DNA of 33,079 nt from Candidatus Epulonipiscium sp. (GTDB lineage Bacteria; Bacillota_A; Clostridia; Lachnospirales; Cellulosilyticaceae). Below the pieces are notes generated by a model. It made no database searches. It was not told the DNA's origin and saw nothing but the letters and a program-made list of their open reading frames with translations. The DNA lies in assembly GCA_012841565.1 (NCBI GenBank), contig DUUM01000267.1:1-33079 (forward strand). The letters are read 5' to 3'. Shown one piece after another: positions 8,698 through 16,139 of the stretch; positions within the stretch are counted from its first letter, which is position 1, and every line of letters begins with the position of its first letter. Both the position numbers and the translations under genes were made by a program.

Positions 8698-9338
8698 TAA
8701 TTATTTTACTACTGAGTTTTAATATTTATAGAAAGAGTCCTTATACCTACAAAAAAGATCATAGGCCTCTCAACTATGCTTTAAAAGGACACCGAAAGAA
8801 TTTTAAAAATTATTGTGTTTATCGGGATGAGTTAGATAAAGAGGTTATCTATAGTGTATTGGTAAAAAATAAAGCGGATGCAGAAGAATTTATAGAAATT
8901 GTTTTATTAATAGAAGAATACTTAGAAAAAACCCCAGATCATCAGCTTAGTGATTATAAAACTGGGGTGCTTTTTCATAGCACTATATCTGGAAGGCCCT
9001 ATATATTTAAGTTTTCCAATGCATATTCTGATGGGGCACATAAGGGAAAGATAATGGATGGTTTCTATGAAATGGTTTTATATAATCCACCAGACTTTAC
9101 TTGGGATCTTAGTGAATTTGTAGATATAGAGCATTGTATAAACTTGGAAAGTCTAATTATAGAATCTGAATTTTTGCTGGATAACATGGAGGATTTTAAA
9201 AAGCTTACACAACTTAAATATTTTGAAATTGACAAAATAGAATTTCCTAATTATAAGGAAGAAGTCTTATTTGAAAAAGAGTTAAAGGAGAATTTACCTA
9301 AGGATTGCGAGGTTTCTATATCTATATATAGGATGTAG
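8685..9338 (+). pseudogene. hypothetical protein, 5' end lost
   Basis: The frame is open from 8685 but has no ATG or GTG; a TTG at 8859 would give 159 residues. Upstream codons read as a hydrophobic stretch (YVIIIILLLSFNIY) followed by RKSPYTYKKDHRPLNYALKG. This looks like a genuine signal/membrane anchor whose start codon was removed by the deletion that ended copy 1. The rest (IEHCINLESLIIESEFL...LTQLKYFEID) has a weak leucine-repeat look. I do not recognise the family. A translated product from TTG 8859 cannot be excluded. A terminator follows 59 bases after the stop. Confidence 0.55.
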
Positions 9339-9396
9339 TGAGGATTTTATAAATGCATAGAAACTTTTAGTTTTATTGAAATTTCCTTGTATATCA

Positions 9397-9432
9397 AGCA
9401 TGAACTTCATAGTTAAGAAGTTCATGCTTTTT
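9397..9432 (+). terminator. intrinsic terminator
   Basis: AGCATGAACTTC (9397-9408) pairs perfectly with GAAGTTCATGCT (9417-9428), with an eight-base loop and a T run. Confidence 0.9.
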
Positions 9433-9453
9433 AAGTGTACCCAGCATCCAGCC

Positions 9454-9552
9454 AGCACTTTCGGGTTACTTCGTAGTTTAACTATAAACTACAAAGCCTG
9501 AAGGTGCTTTTTATAAATGTCATAAATTTCAATTTTAATTGATAAAAGACAG
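9454..9552 (+). repeat. nested-hairpin repeat, copy B
   Basis: A 12-bp outer stem (AGCACTTTCGGG with CCTGAAGGTGCT, G-T pairs included) encloses GTAGTTT/AAACTAC. The tail from 9493 (AAAGCCTGA, then ATAAATGTCATAAATT and TTTTAATT) matches 5918-5985. Here the element stops at ...AGACAG and runs straight into the middle of peptidase copy 2, so it marks a recombination junction. Confidence 0.65.
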
Positions 9553-10065
9553 ATAAACCATAGCTATACAAATATAATGAGAGGAGTTGGTGTATTGGGG
9601 CCTAAGATGGCAAGTTCTGCAAACAACTATTTTAGACATACAAATAAAAAGATCAATAAGAAAGCAACTTGGCAAACAGGTTTGTCGTATGATACCATGT
9701 TAGTAAGGATTCAGAATATGCTTGAAAATGATATACCAGTTATCTTTTCGGTAGGGCCGAATACGCCTAATTTAGCGGGTGATGTTACAATCAATTTATA
9801 TGACCAACTTAAAAAAGGTGAACTGGGATATGATGACAATAGTGATTTAAATCAATACGAATATAACACAAGAACAAATGGCCATTATATGACTATTACA
9901 GGTTTAATAATTGATCGTAATGCAAATTCTGAAAATAGAATTATGTTATGTGTTTCTTCGTGGGGGAACAAATACTATATTAATTATAAGGAATATAGGG
10001 AATATAGGGATTATATTGATAATGTAGGTGGCACCCTTACTAGTAGTTTAGTTAATATTAGATAG
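9553..10065 (+). pseudogene. VWA/peptidase gene, copy 2 (C-terminal half only)
   Basis: From 9553 the sequence is closely similar to copy 1 from 8557 (INHSYTN, then MRGVGVLGPKMASSANNYFR). The frame is open but the first ATG (9577) lies inside the domain. It keeps what copy 1 lost: NGHYMTITGLII (probable catalytic His) and CVSSWGNKYYINYKEY (probable Asn and a core strand of a C39/papain-like fold). It lacks the VWA domain, the calcium repeats and the catalytic Cys. The two copies are thus complementary halves of one protein. Confidence 0.75.
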
Positions 10066-10074
10066 GTGTTAAGT

Positions 10075-10146
10075 ATGGAAAAAAACGTTTTTTTGAAAAA
10101 TAAAAAATTAATGATTGGTCCTCTGTCAAGAAAAAGGACACCTTAA
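10075..10146 (+). pseudogene. start of a truncated downstream gene
   Basis: ATG 10075 lies nine bases after the peptidase stop. It encodes a basic start (MEKNVFLKNKKLMIG) typical of a signal peptide, then runs into the IS3-type end at about 10126. It could be the missing start of the gene at 8685, whose preserved part begins with a hydrophobic stretch; this is inference. Confidence 0.4.
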
Positions 10147-10263
10147 ACATAATAAATCTGCATTCTGCTAAACAACATACTTTTCTTCATGATCACAAGG
10201 CGATTTCATATTGCAATGACTGTGAATCCTTTTAGTATTATAGAAGGCTTCTATATATTGAAA
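10126..10263 (-). pseudogene. 3' remnant of a second IS3-family element
   Basis: On the minus strand the last 31 codons of an IS3 OrfB are readable (VFQYIEAFYNTKRIHSHC, then KSPCDHEEKYVV and a stop at 10168). The terminal sequence TGTCAAGAAAAAGGACACC (10129-10147) lies beyond it. It belongs to a different subgroup from the intact element at 6156-7446. The rest is gone. Confidence 0.8.
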
Positions 10264-10281
10264 CACCTAGTCATCAGGTGA

Positions 10282-11174
10282 AAAAGCAAAGACTTCAATA
10301 GAATTATCTCAAGGAAAATAAAATTGCCACAGATAGATACTATAAGAGAAGTGCTTAAAAAAATTGATTTATCAGGACTTGAGGCACTTACATCGAGTGT
10401 TGTAAACAAAGCCCACAATGCAGTATTCGTGTCTCTAGTAGGAAGCCAGCCGAGACTCACACTAGATTTTGAGCTTTACAAGGGTTCAAGTGATAGCAGT
10501 AAAAAGGCTGAAGGAGAGCTGACTGCCTCTAAAAGACTCCTTGAAAAGGTGCGCCAAACATATAACAATATGGTAGATATCGTGGTATATGATGCTCTAG
10601 CATGTAACAGTGTATGGATTAATCATTGCATTAATAAGAAAATCACACCGGTTGTACATGTAAAGGAAAACAATATTTTCAGTATTAAAGAAATAAAGAG
10701 CAAGATTAATAAAGTAAATGCAGGGAAGAATGGCGAGACTCTAAAAGAAGTTGCATGGTTAAGGCATATGAAGAAAGCTTTAAAATGGGTGGTGTTACAG
10801 GGACTTTGAGATTTGTGAAGTTTCGTAAAAAAACACCAGAAGGCAAATATTCACAAGTACTAGTCGTCACTACAGACTTTGAGATACCATTAGAGACACT
10901 ATATAAGATTATGCACAAAAGATGGGATATAGAAAATAGTACATTTAACAAGCTTAAAACCTATGCTGGACTAGATCATTGTTTTGTCCATCATACAAAT
11001 GCTATAGAAGCAATCTTACATCTTATGATTACAGCAAATAATATCATGCAGTTATTTGTGCATAGACGATTAGCAAGCCAAGCAGTTAAGGAAATGCCAG
11101 AGAAAGAATTAATACGGCTAATCGAGAAAGACATGTACATTTATGAAGATAAATTAGTGATTGATACCTGTTAA
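10282..11174 (+). pseudogene. IS4/ISNCY-type transposase, C-terminal part, frameshifted
   Basis: The frame opens at 10282 with RKIKLPQIDTIREVLKK, a piece that lies about a quarter of the way into this family. It keeps VVYDALACNSVWINHC (second catalytic Asp) and, in another frame from about 10757, RWDIENSTFNKLK (the Glu region) and NNIMQLFVHRRL. There are three defects: the N-terminus is missing, the stretch with the first catalytic Asp is missing (SSVVNKA joins directly to HNAVFVSLVG), and there is a frameshift around 10755-10765. It cannot be active. Confidence 0.8.
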
Positions 11175-11210
11175 GAGAATACATAATTTAATAACGGTTG
11201 TTTTGTGGGG

Positions 11211-11234
11211 AAAGGGGTAGTTATACCCTTTTTT
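11211..11234 (+). terminator. intrinsic terminator at the transposase right end
   Basis: GGGTA (11215-11219), loop GTTA, TACCC (11224-11228), then six T. It lies 37 bases after the transposase stop. Confidence 0.7.
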
Positions 11235-11345
11235 AGATTATAGGTTGAAAATTGATCAAAAGAGGGATAGAATTAAGATAGAATATTCACATAACTACAA
11301 AATAGTTGTAGAGCAGAAAGTGCCCGTAAGTAGGAGGGGGAGTAG

Positions 11346-11549
11346 ATGCAAGATAAACTGAATAAGCTAATGGAAGAGTATTATATAACTTTTGAGGAAC
11401 TTGCCACACGTTTAGGCATCGGTAAACAAACGCTTAGAAGAAAAATGAAAGGTACGACAGATTAGACTTATTCTGAAATGATACTTCTAGCACAGATTTT
11501 TAATATTAAAGATATAGAAGGTTTCTTTTTTAAAAGATATTGCAGTTAA
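11346..11549 (+). pseudogene. Cro/CI-like HTH protein interrupted by TAG
   Basis: It starts at ATG 11346 with AGGAGGGGG about 5 bases upstream. It reads MQDKLNKLMEEYYITFEELA, then TRLGIGKQTLRRKMKGTTD, a TAG at 11463-11465, then TYSEMILLAQIFNIKDIEGFF to TAA at 11547. The two halves together form one complete 67-codon XRE-type DNA-binding protein. A TGG (Trp) to TAG change would explain the stop. It lies directly upstream of the toxin-antitoxin promoter. It is probably a dead prophage or mobile-element regulator. Confidence 0.75.
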
Positions 11550-11568
11550 AACATAATAATGCTATAAT
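11540..11568 (+). promoter_or_regulatory. promoter of the toxin-antitoxin pair
   Basis: TTGCAG (11540-11545) and TATAAT (11563-11568) are 17 bases apart. They lie 31 bases before the antitoxin start and overlap the end of the HTH pseudogene. Confidence 0.75.
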
Positions 11569-11598
11569 ATAGACATAAAAAAGAACGGAGATGATATT

Positions 11599-11862
11599 GT
11601 GTTAGAAATAAGACCAATAAAAGATTTAAGGGATACAACTGAAATATCAAAGATATGTCATGAAAGCAAGGAACCTGTTTATATTACGAAAAATGGCTAT
11701 GGGCATTTGGTTGTTATGAGTATGGAAACTTACAAAGAAAAACTAGCTAAAGCTGAATTATATGAGCAACTAGCGGAAGCTGAAAATCAAATAAAAAATG
11801 GAGAAAAACTTTTAGATGCAGCAGAGGTATTTGATCGTTTAAGAAATAGATATGGAAAATAA
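11599..11862 (+). CDS. Phd/YefM-type antitoxin
   Basis: This 87-residue protein starts at GTG 11599, with ACGGAG nine bases upstream. The N-terminal half is Phd/YefM-like: it begins LEIRPIKDLRDTTEISKICH, then EPVYITKNGYGHLVVMSMETY, the core strand/helix pattern of the family. The acidic, helical C-terminal half would wrap the toxin. It overlaps the toxin gene by 11 bases, so the two are co-translated. By family precedent it neutralises the toxin and represses the promoter at 11540. Confidence 0.9.
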   Translation: MLEIRPIKDLRDTTEISKICHESKEPVYITKNGYGHLVVMSMETYKEKLAKAELYEQLAEAENQIKNGEKLLDAAEVFDRLRNRYGK

Positions 11863-12169
11863 TTATAGTGTAAAGATGACTCCAAAAGCAGTAACTGATT
11901 TAGATAATATATATGGTTATATATCAGAAGAATTGTTTGCTGTATCTACGGCTGAGAATATTTTAGAAAGACTTGAAACAGGAATTATGAGATTAAAAGA
12001 ATTTCCCTTTTCATGTAATTATGTGGCAGATGAATTTTTAAGAAATAAAGGTTATAGAAAATTAATAATTGATAATTATATTGTGTTTTATTTGGTTGAT
12101 GAGGGAAAAAAACAATTAATTATTATGCGTGTTTTATACGGAAAACAGAAATATGAAGACTTGCTTTAA
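11852..12169 (+). CDS. RelE/ParE-family toxin
   Basis: This 105-residue protein has the RelE/ParE fold pattern: YSVKMTPKAVTDLDNIYGYI at the start, a central helical pair with LERLETGIMRLKEFP, then GYRKLIIDNYIVFYLVD and the closing strand IIMRVLYGKQKYEDLL. The final arrangement (R-V-x-x-x-x-Q-x-Y) is common to ParE/RelE toxins, which act either as ribosome-dependent mRNA nucleases or as gyrase inhibitors. The sequence alone does not say which. The gene is intact and pairs with the antitoxin just upstream. Confidence 0.88.
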   Translation: MENNYSVKMTPKAVTDLDNIYGYISEELFAVSTAENILERLETGIMRLKEFPFSCNYVADEFLRNKGYRKLIIDNYIVFYLVDEGKKQLIIMRVLYGKQKYEDLL

Positions 12170-12321
12170 ATGCACCTAGTAATTTTAGGCAGCACTTTCG
12201 CGAAAAGGTTTAGACTAACTATGACACGTTGAGAGTTTTCTGCGTATAGAGACATTGAACGCTTAGTAAAGGCGAGAGCAGCAAGCCTGAACTTAGCGAG
12301 AAATCCCGCATTGTGGAGAGA

Positions 12322-12411
12322 AAGGTCACCCCAAGGTGTTCCTTAAAAAGGGTTTTAGATATGAATAAAGTTTTATTTTGGCCTAAGTGCTTAGTCTCTT
12401 GGGTCTTTTTT
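12322..12411 (+). promoter_or_regulatory. attenuator-like leader: nested hairpin plus terminator
   Basis: A nested hairpin (AAGG-CACC at 12322-12330, GGTG-CCTT at 12335-12344) is followed by a second stem GGCCTAAG (12380-12387)/CTTGGGTC (12398-12405), with G-T pairs, and six T. The terminator lies inside a short reading frame. This is the layout of ribosome-mediated attenuators in front of antibiotic-resistance genes (Erm, ABC-F). No such gene follows; a truncated BlaI gene does. The rest of 12170-12321 has no gene I can see. Confidence 0.5.
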
Positions 12412-12435
12412 GTGTTAGTAAAACAAAGGAAGTAG
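12361..12435 (+). CDS. putative leader peptide
   Basis: This 24-codon frame reads MNKVLFWPKCLVSWVFF... and ends at TAG 12433. AAAGGG lies eight bases before the ATG. Its codons 7-15 are the terminator stem, so a ribosome stalled early would keep the terminator from forming. Whether the 3' end is original is uncertain, since the junction with the BlaI fragment falls near 12415-12435. No homologue is known to me. Confidence 0.4.
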   Translation: MNKVLFWPKCLVSWVFFVLVKQRK

Positions 12436-12689
12436 CTTGGAATAGGAATACTACCTACACGGTGATAAAAAAATGTATCGATAAAGGGGCTATTGAAAGA
12501 TACGAGCCAAGATTTATGTGTAAAGCAATGATTAGCCATGAACAGGTTCAACAATATGAAACAGAAGAACTCATTAGTAAAATGTTTGGCGGCTCAACAG
12601 AAAGGTTTTTTGCATCCTTTGTTAATTCACCAAGATTAACACAAGAAGAAATTGACACGTTAAAAGGAATTGTTGACCAGTTGAAATGA
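12420..12689 (+). pseudogene. BlaI/MecI-family repressor, 5'-truncated
   Basis: The frame encodes VAWNRNTTYTVIKKCIDKGA (recognition helix and wing of BlaI/MecI winged-helix repressors), ERYEPRFMCKAMIS, and the dimerisation tail with MFGGSTERFFASFV and LTQEEIDTLKGIVDQL. The usual first 20-25 residues, including helix 1 and much of helix 2, are missing. The frame runs instead into the leader hairpin. No BlaR1-type sensor gene is nearby. It is probably non-functional. Confidence 0.75.
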
Positions 12690-12718
12690 GGGGTATAGAT
12701 GATTTGATTATTTCGTAC

Positions 12719-12798
12719 CAATGAGTCCACTTCACATCAAAACAGAGCTCCACCGATATTCTCTTTTGATACCACCAATACGGTCAATGAGTCCACTT
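12719..12798. repeat. IS21-type terminal direct repeats
   Basis: CAATGAGTCCACTT occurs at 12719-12732 and again at 12785-12798. Spaced direct repeats like this are typical just inside IS21-family ends, and a truncated istB lies beside them on the minus strand. The copies differ in sequence from those at 59-111, so a different element is involved. Confidence 0.6.
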
Positions 12799-12813
12799 TA
12801 ATTAAATATAGAA

Positions 12814-12855
12814 GAGTAAGGATGATGAGAAGGGTTTTCCTGTTCATCCTTACTC
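12814..12855. terminator. hairpin between istB and the IS end
   Basis: GAGTAAGGATGA (12814-12825) pairs perfectly with TCATCCTTACTC (12844-12855). It lies 27 bases beyond the istB stop and may end its transcript, although no strong T run follows on either strand. Confidence 0.5.
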
Positions 12856-12882
12856 CCCAATTATAATAATGACTAGGTTTGG

Positions 12883-13500
12883 TTATCTCATATAGTTTTG
12901 CTTGGAATAATATTCGCGCATGTTCATAGAACCCGTTTCAACCCAAACAGCATTGTGGACAATTCTATCCATAATTGCATCAGCATGTACGCCACCACCA
13001 AGTCTTGTATGCCAATCTTCTTGTCTGTATTGTGTACAAAAAATAGTAGAGGATAAATCGTGTCTCCTTTCAATCAATTCAAAGATGAAATGTTGCTCAC
13101 CTTCTGAAATATCTTCAAGAAGCCATTCATCAAGAATAAGTAGACCATAGCTACTGTATCTTTTTAGGAGTTTTGCTGTCCCTTTGCTTAAAAGTGTGGA
13201 TTCATCATATTCTACAAGTAGATCTGGAAGACGTATATACCGCGTTCTAATTTGATTTTTACAGGCTTGTCTACCAAAAGCACAAGCCAGGTATGTTTTT
13301 CCAGAACCCGTAAAACCTTGAAAGATAATATTTGAGTTGCTGCCAATAAATTGACACGATGATAATTCTTGGACTAATTGCTGATCAATCCCCCTATTAG
13401 AGAAATAGATATCATTTATTTCTGCCTTAGGTAGTCGAAACTTAGCAAGTTTCATGAGTCGTTGAATTTTGCTATTGTATTTTTCTTGATAAAGGTTAGC
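12883..13500 (-). pseudogene. istB: IS21-family helper ATPase IstB, 5'-truncated
   Basis: IstB is the AAA+ ATPase that helps the IstA transposase. Walker A is GFTGSGKTYLACA and Walker B LLILDEWLLED; the C-terminus (DRIVHNAVWVETGSMNMREYY) is normal. The first ATG (13455) is not the real start: codons upstream read LYQEKYNSKIQRLM in frame, as in full IstB. The frame then breaks at 13500 against a perfect 30-base palindrome. About 40 N-terminal residues and all of istA are missing. Confidence 0.88.
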
Positions 13501-13529
13501 TTAGCAGAAGGGCTAGCCCTTCTGCTAAG
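13500..13529. repeat. perfect 30-bp palindrome at the istB break
   Basis: CTTAGCAGAAGGGCT (13500-13514) is followed at once by its exact reverse complement (13515-13529), with no loop. It sits precisely where istB is cut. Confidence 0.85.
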
Positions 13530-13570
13530 AGGGTCTGACCCTAAACAACTCTGACTATTAATAACGAATA
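13521..13570. repeat. junction repeat, copy 1
   Basis: AGAGGGTCTGACCCTAAACA followed by ACTCTGACTATTAATAA matches 28522-28564 (GAGGGCCAGACCCCAGACAA, then CTCTAAAACTATT). Both copies border a broken gene. The core GGGTC-N-GACCC is a small palindrome. No coding sequence is visible from here to 13837. Confidence 0.6.
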
Positions 13571-13709
13571 TAATATAGACTACTAGATTGGGCAGGGCAG
13601 AGAGTTCTGCTAAACCTAGTGGTCTAAAGTCGTATAGTAATGAGATGGTGGAGTAAAGTTGATTTTATTTCCATCTAACTACCTAATAAAAAAGTATAGT
13701 GTGTCACAT

Positions 13710-13752
13710 AAAGGCCGATTAAAGTTTATTAATAACTTTGATTGGCTTTTTT
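13710..13752 (+). terminator. intrinsic terminator
   Basis: AAAGGCCGATTAAAGTT pairs with AACTTTGATTGGCTTTTTT, G-T pairs included, in a 16-17 bp stem ending in T's. It insulates the next operon from the IS debris. Confidence 0.8.
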
Positions 13753-13837
13753 GTTGTGTTCACTATATAATTGTAGGTAATATTAGATATATTCTGAAGG
13801 GAATAAATCCGTACATTAAACCACTAGGGAGGCTAAA

Positions 13838-15109
13838 ATGAACACATTTTTATTAACATGGAATCCAAAGAAATGGCATTGGGAAGAAATGAACGCCGCC
13901 ATAGAAAAAACTAAAAAAGGCCAGATACATAGTGAAAAATGGTCTTGTAATACCAAGCAAATACACATAGGTGACCGGATATTTCTAGTCAGGCTAGGAG
14001 CTGAGCCAAAAGGAATCATCGCTTCAGGGTATGTTACCAGCGAACTGTACGAGAGCCAGCACTGGGACGCTGAGAAAAGAGCAAATGGCATACAGGCCCA
14101 ACGGGTAGATATAGATTTTGATCTCATACTAGATGGGGAACGAGAAGATATTATCTATATGGACGAATTAAATAAAGGTGAGTTAAAAGAGCAGCATTGG
14201 AGTAGCCAGACATCCGGAATAGCAATTAAAGAAGATATTGCAAAAGTACTAGAAAGCAAGTGGAAGGAGCTACAAAGAATAAGAAATGCGGGCTTGCTAA
14301 CCGGGATTAATTTCAATCAAAAAATATTATCCTTACCAGCTAGTGGGACATACGATATAATTACCGACACATTCATTCACGCACATCCTGCAACGCCTAG
14401 TTATAGCTACAAGGATACGCCGTTAATAACCTTTAGGAAAACAGGTGGAATTATGGAGACCCTATATACGGTGAGCAAAACAATAGAAATTGTGCCTAGT
14501 AGGGCCGATGAAATAATAGATTTAGATTACAATGAAAAAGGGAACTTAAAGAAGTATATTGAGCGCAGAGCGAAGGGTTTTGGATTTACAGATGATATTC
14601 AATATAAGTTTTATTTCTTAAGCCCTAAGTACGTATTGAATGAAGGATTTATCTTATCCCCGAACCACCAATCTCAGACATACTACAGTCTAGAAGAAGT
14701 TATTAGGGGCATTGGTGTAAATCATATCAGCGGTTTAGATATAGCCAATGAACATGAGATATCAATTAAAGATGCAGACCAGATAACGGAAGGGGCTAAG
14801 AAACAAATAACCGTAAATGCTTATGAGCGAAGTTATCTGGCGAGAAGAAGGTGCTTAGAACATTATGGAGTTCAGTGTGTGGTATGCGGATTTAACGCTA
14901 CAGAAATATATGGTAGGGAATTTGAAAACAAAATACATGTGCATCATATTAAACCACTAAATGAGATTGGTAAGGAATATGTAGTAGACCCGGTTAGGGA
15001 TTTGGTGCCAGTGTGTCCTAATTGCCACATGATTATTCATAGTAGGGAACCTGCGTATTTGCCGGGTGAAATAAAAGAGAGATTTGTAGGAGGACAGAGA
15101 AATGGATGA
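13838..15109 (+). CDS. EVE-HNH modified-DNA restriction endonuclease
   Basis: Residues 1 to about 140 form an EVE/PUA-like domain (FLLTWNPKKWHWEEM, IHIGDRIFLVRLG, KGIIASGYVTSELY), which in known proteins flips out and reads modified bases. Residues about 340-410 form an HNH nuclease: Cys347-x2-Cys350, His367 and HH369-370, Asn395, and Cys393-x2-Cys396-His397. The middle (about 150-310) is a domain I do not recognise. This order is that of type IV-like EVE-HNH enzymes, which cut phage DNA carrying modified cytosine. The start follows GGGAGG. The gene overlaps the next by 8 bases and heads a three-gene operon. Confidence 0.88.
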   Translation: MNTFLLTWNPKKWHWEEMNAAIEKTKKGQIHSEKWSCNTKQIHIGDRIFLVRLGAEPKGIIASGYVTSELYESQHWDAEKRANGIQAQRVDIDFDLILDGEREDIIYMDELNKGELKEQHWSSQTSGIAIKEDIAKVLESKWKELQRIRNAGLLTGINFNQKILSLPASGTYDIITDTFIHAHPATPSYSYKDTPLITFRKTGGIMETLYTVSKTIEIVPSRADEIIDLDYNEKGNLKKYIERRAKGFGFTDDIQYKFYFLSPKYVLNEGFILSPNHQSQTYYSLEEVIRGIGVNHISGLDIANEHEISIKDADQITEGAKKQITVNAYERSYLARRRCLEHYGVQCVVCGFNATEIYGREFENKIHVHHIKPLNEIGKEYVVDPVRDLVPVCPNCHMIIHSREPAYLPGEIKERFVGGQRNG

Positions 15110-16139
15110 TATCGTTTCAAGGGAAGATACATATGTAGATTTAAAGAGTCCTATTTTAGCAGAAATATCGCCATATGATTCAGCGTACCCCATTATGCTT
15201 TTATCTAACGGCCTAAAAAATAGATTAGCAGAAGCACAGGTTATGGCAGATGAAGTATATAAAACGGTTGTCAGAGAAGCGCCAGAGCTTGCACAAGTAC
15301 ACAAGTCCCTGAAAAAAGGCTATAGGTATGTGGTTGATGCGACTGATAGCACACTTGAGGCCATTGATAGTGGGGGAATCAAGCTTGTGACTGATAAGTC
15401 TGGAAACATGTTTTCTCAAATCAGGAAGGCTAATGGACATTTTGGATCAAAGATACCCATTAAGAAGGAAAATTTTCGTGAAGGGATTAATCCTGTTCAA
15501 ATGGCAAACGCCCTGCAGATGAAGGCACTACAAGTCCAAATTCAACAAATTTCTGATCAGATAAGTGTCATTGGCCAAAGCATTAAAGAGGTTTTACAAG
15601 GACAGCAGAATGATAGAATAGGGCTATATTACAGTGGTATGGCTTTATACCTGGAGTCAAGAAGTGTTATTAATAAGGAACTGAAAAAAGCGTTAATGGC
15701 TCAATCCTTAAGGGCGTTATCAGAATCTACCTTTCAGCTTACTTTGACGATGCAATCAGATATACAGTATCTTGCGAATGAAAGGTACAAAGTTGAAAAA
15801 GGAAAAAGTGTAGAATTGATTGATAATCGTATGAGTAGTATAACTCAATCATTTGCCTTTATACATCAAGCAACAATGTTACGAGCAGGTATCTATTGCA
15901 ACGAAGGAGAACTAGCGGCTATGTCAACGGTTCTTGATGAATATTCACATCTTATCGAAGGAACTGTTGCACGTAATGCTGCTCTATTAGCACAGTGTGA
16001 TACAACTGATGATGGAACAGAAGAAGGCGTTTGGAAATCGAAAACAAGACTTAAGCTTGATGTGTCCGATTTAGCCAAGCAACTGAACATGCCAGAAAAA
16101 ACTGTTTATATCAAAATCTCAAAGGAGGACGAGAAGTGA
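15102..16139 (+). CDS. unknown helical protein in the EVE-HNH operon
   Basis: I do not recognise this 345-residue protein. It has no signal peptide and no obvious membrane span. A short basic segment (VTDKSGNMFSQIRKANG) precedes a long helical section from about residue 135, starting NPVQMANALQMKALQVQIQQ and continuing SVIGQSIKEVLQGQQNDRIG. That section is predicted coiled coil and runs to the C-terminus, with no nuclease, ATPase or methylase motif. AGGAGG precedes the ATG. The start overlaps the nuclease gene by 8 bases, and the end overlaps the zinc-ribbon gene by 4 (GTGA). Stoichiometric co-expression with both neighbours is likely. A structural, scaffold or membrane-acting effector role is inference. 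Confidence 0.8.
   Translation: MDDIVSREDTYVDLKSPILAEISPYDSAYPIMLLSNGLKNRLAEAQVMADEVYKTVVREAPELAQVHKSLKKGYRYVVDATDSTLEAIDSGGIKLVTDKSGNMFSQIRKANGHFGSKIPIKKENFREGINPVQMANALQMKALQVQIQQISDQISVIGQSIKEVLQGQQNDRIGLYYSGMALYLESRSVINKELKKALMAQSLRALSESTFQLTLTMQSDIQYLANERYKVEKGKSVELIDNRMSSITQSFAFIHQATMLRAGIYCNEGELAAMSTVLDEYSHLIEGTVARNAALLAQCDTTDDGTEEGVWKSKTRLKLDVSDLAKQLNMPEKTVYIKISKEDEK

Noticed and set aside
11463..11465. Pyrrolysine or suppressor readthrough of TAG in the HTH gene
   Set aside because: No pyl genes or suppressor tRNA are visible, many genes here are simply decayed, and one Trp-codon change explains it.
13521..13570. Integron attC-like site
   Set aside because: The small palindrome and an AAAC-type core suggested it, but there is no paired RYYYAAC/GTTRRRY arrangement and no integrase or cassette array in the window.
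13659..13841. 60-residue frame before the EVE-HNH gene
   Set aside because: It runs through the terminator hairpin at 13710-13752 and has no ribosome site.
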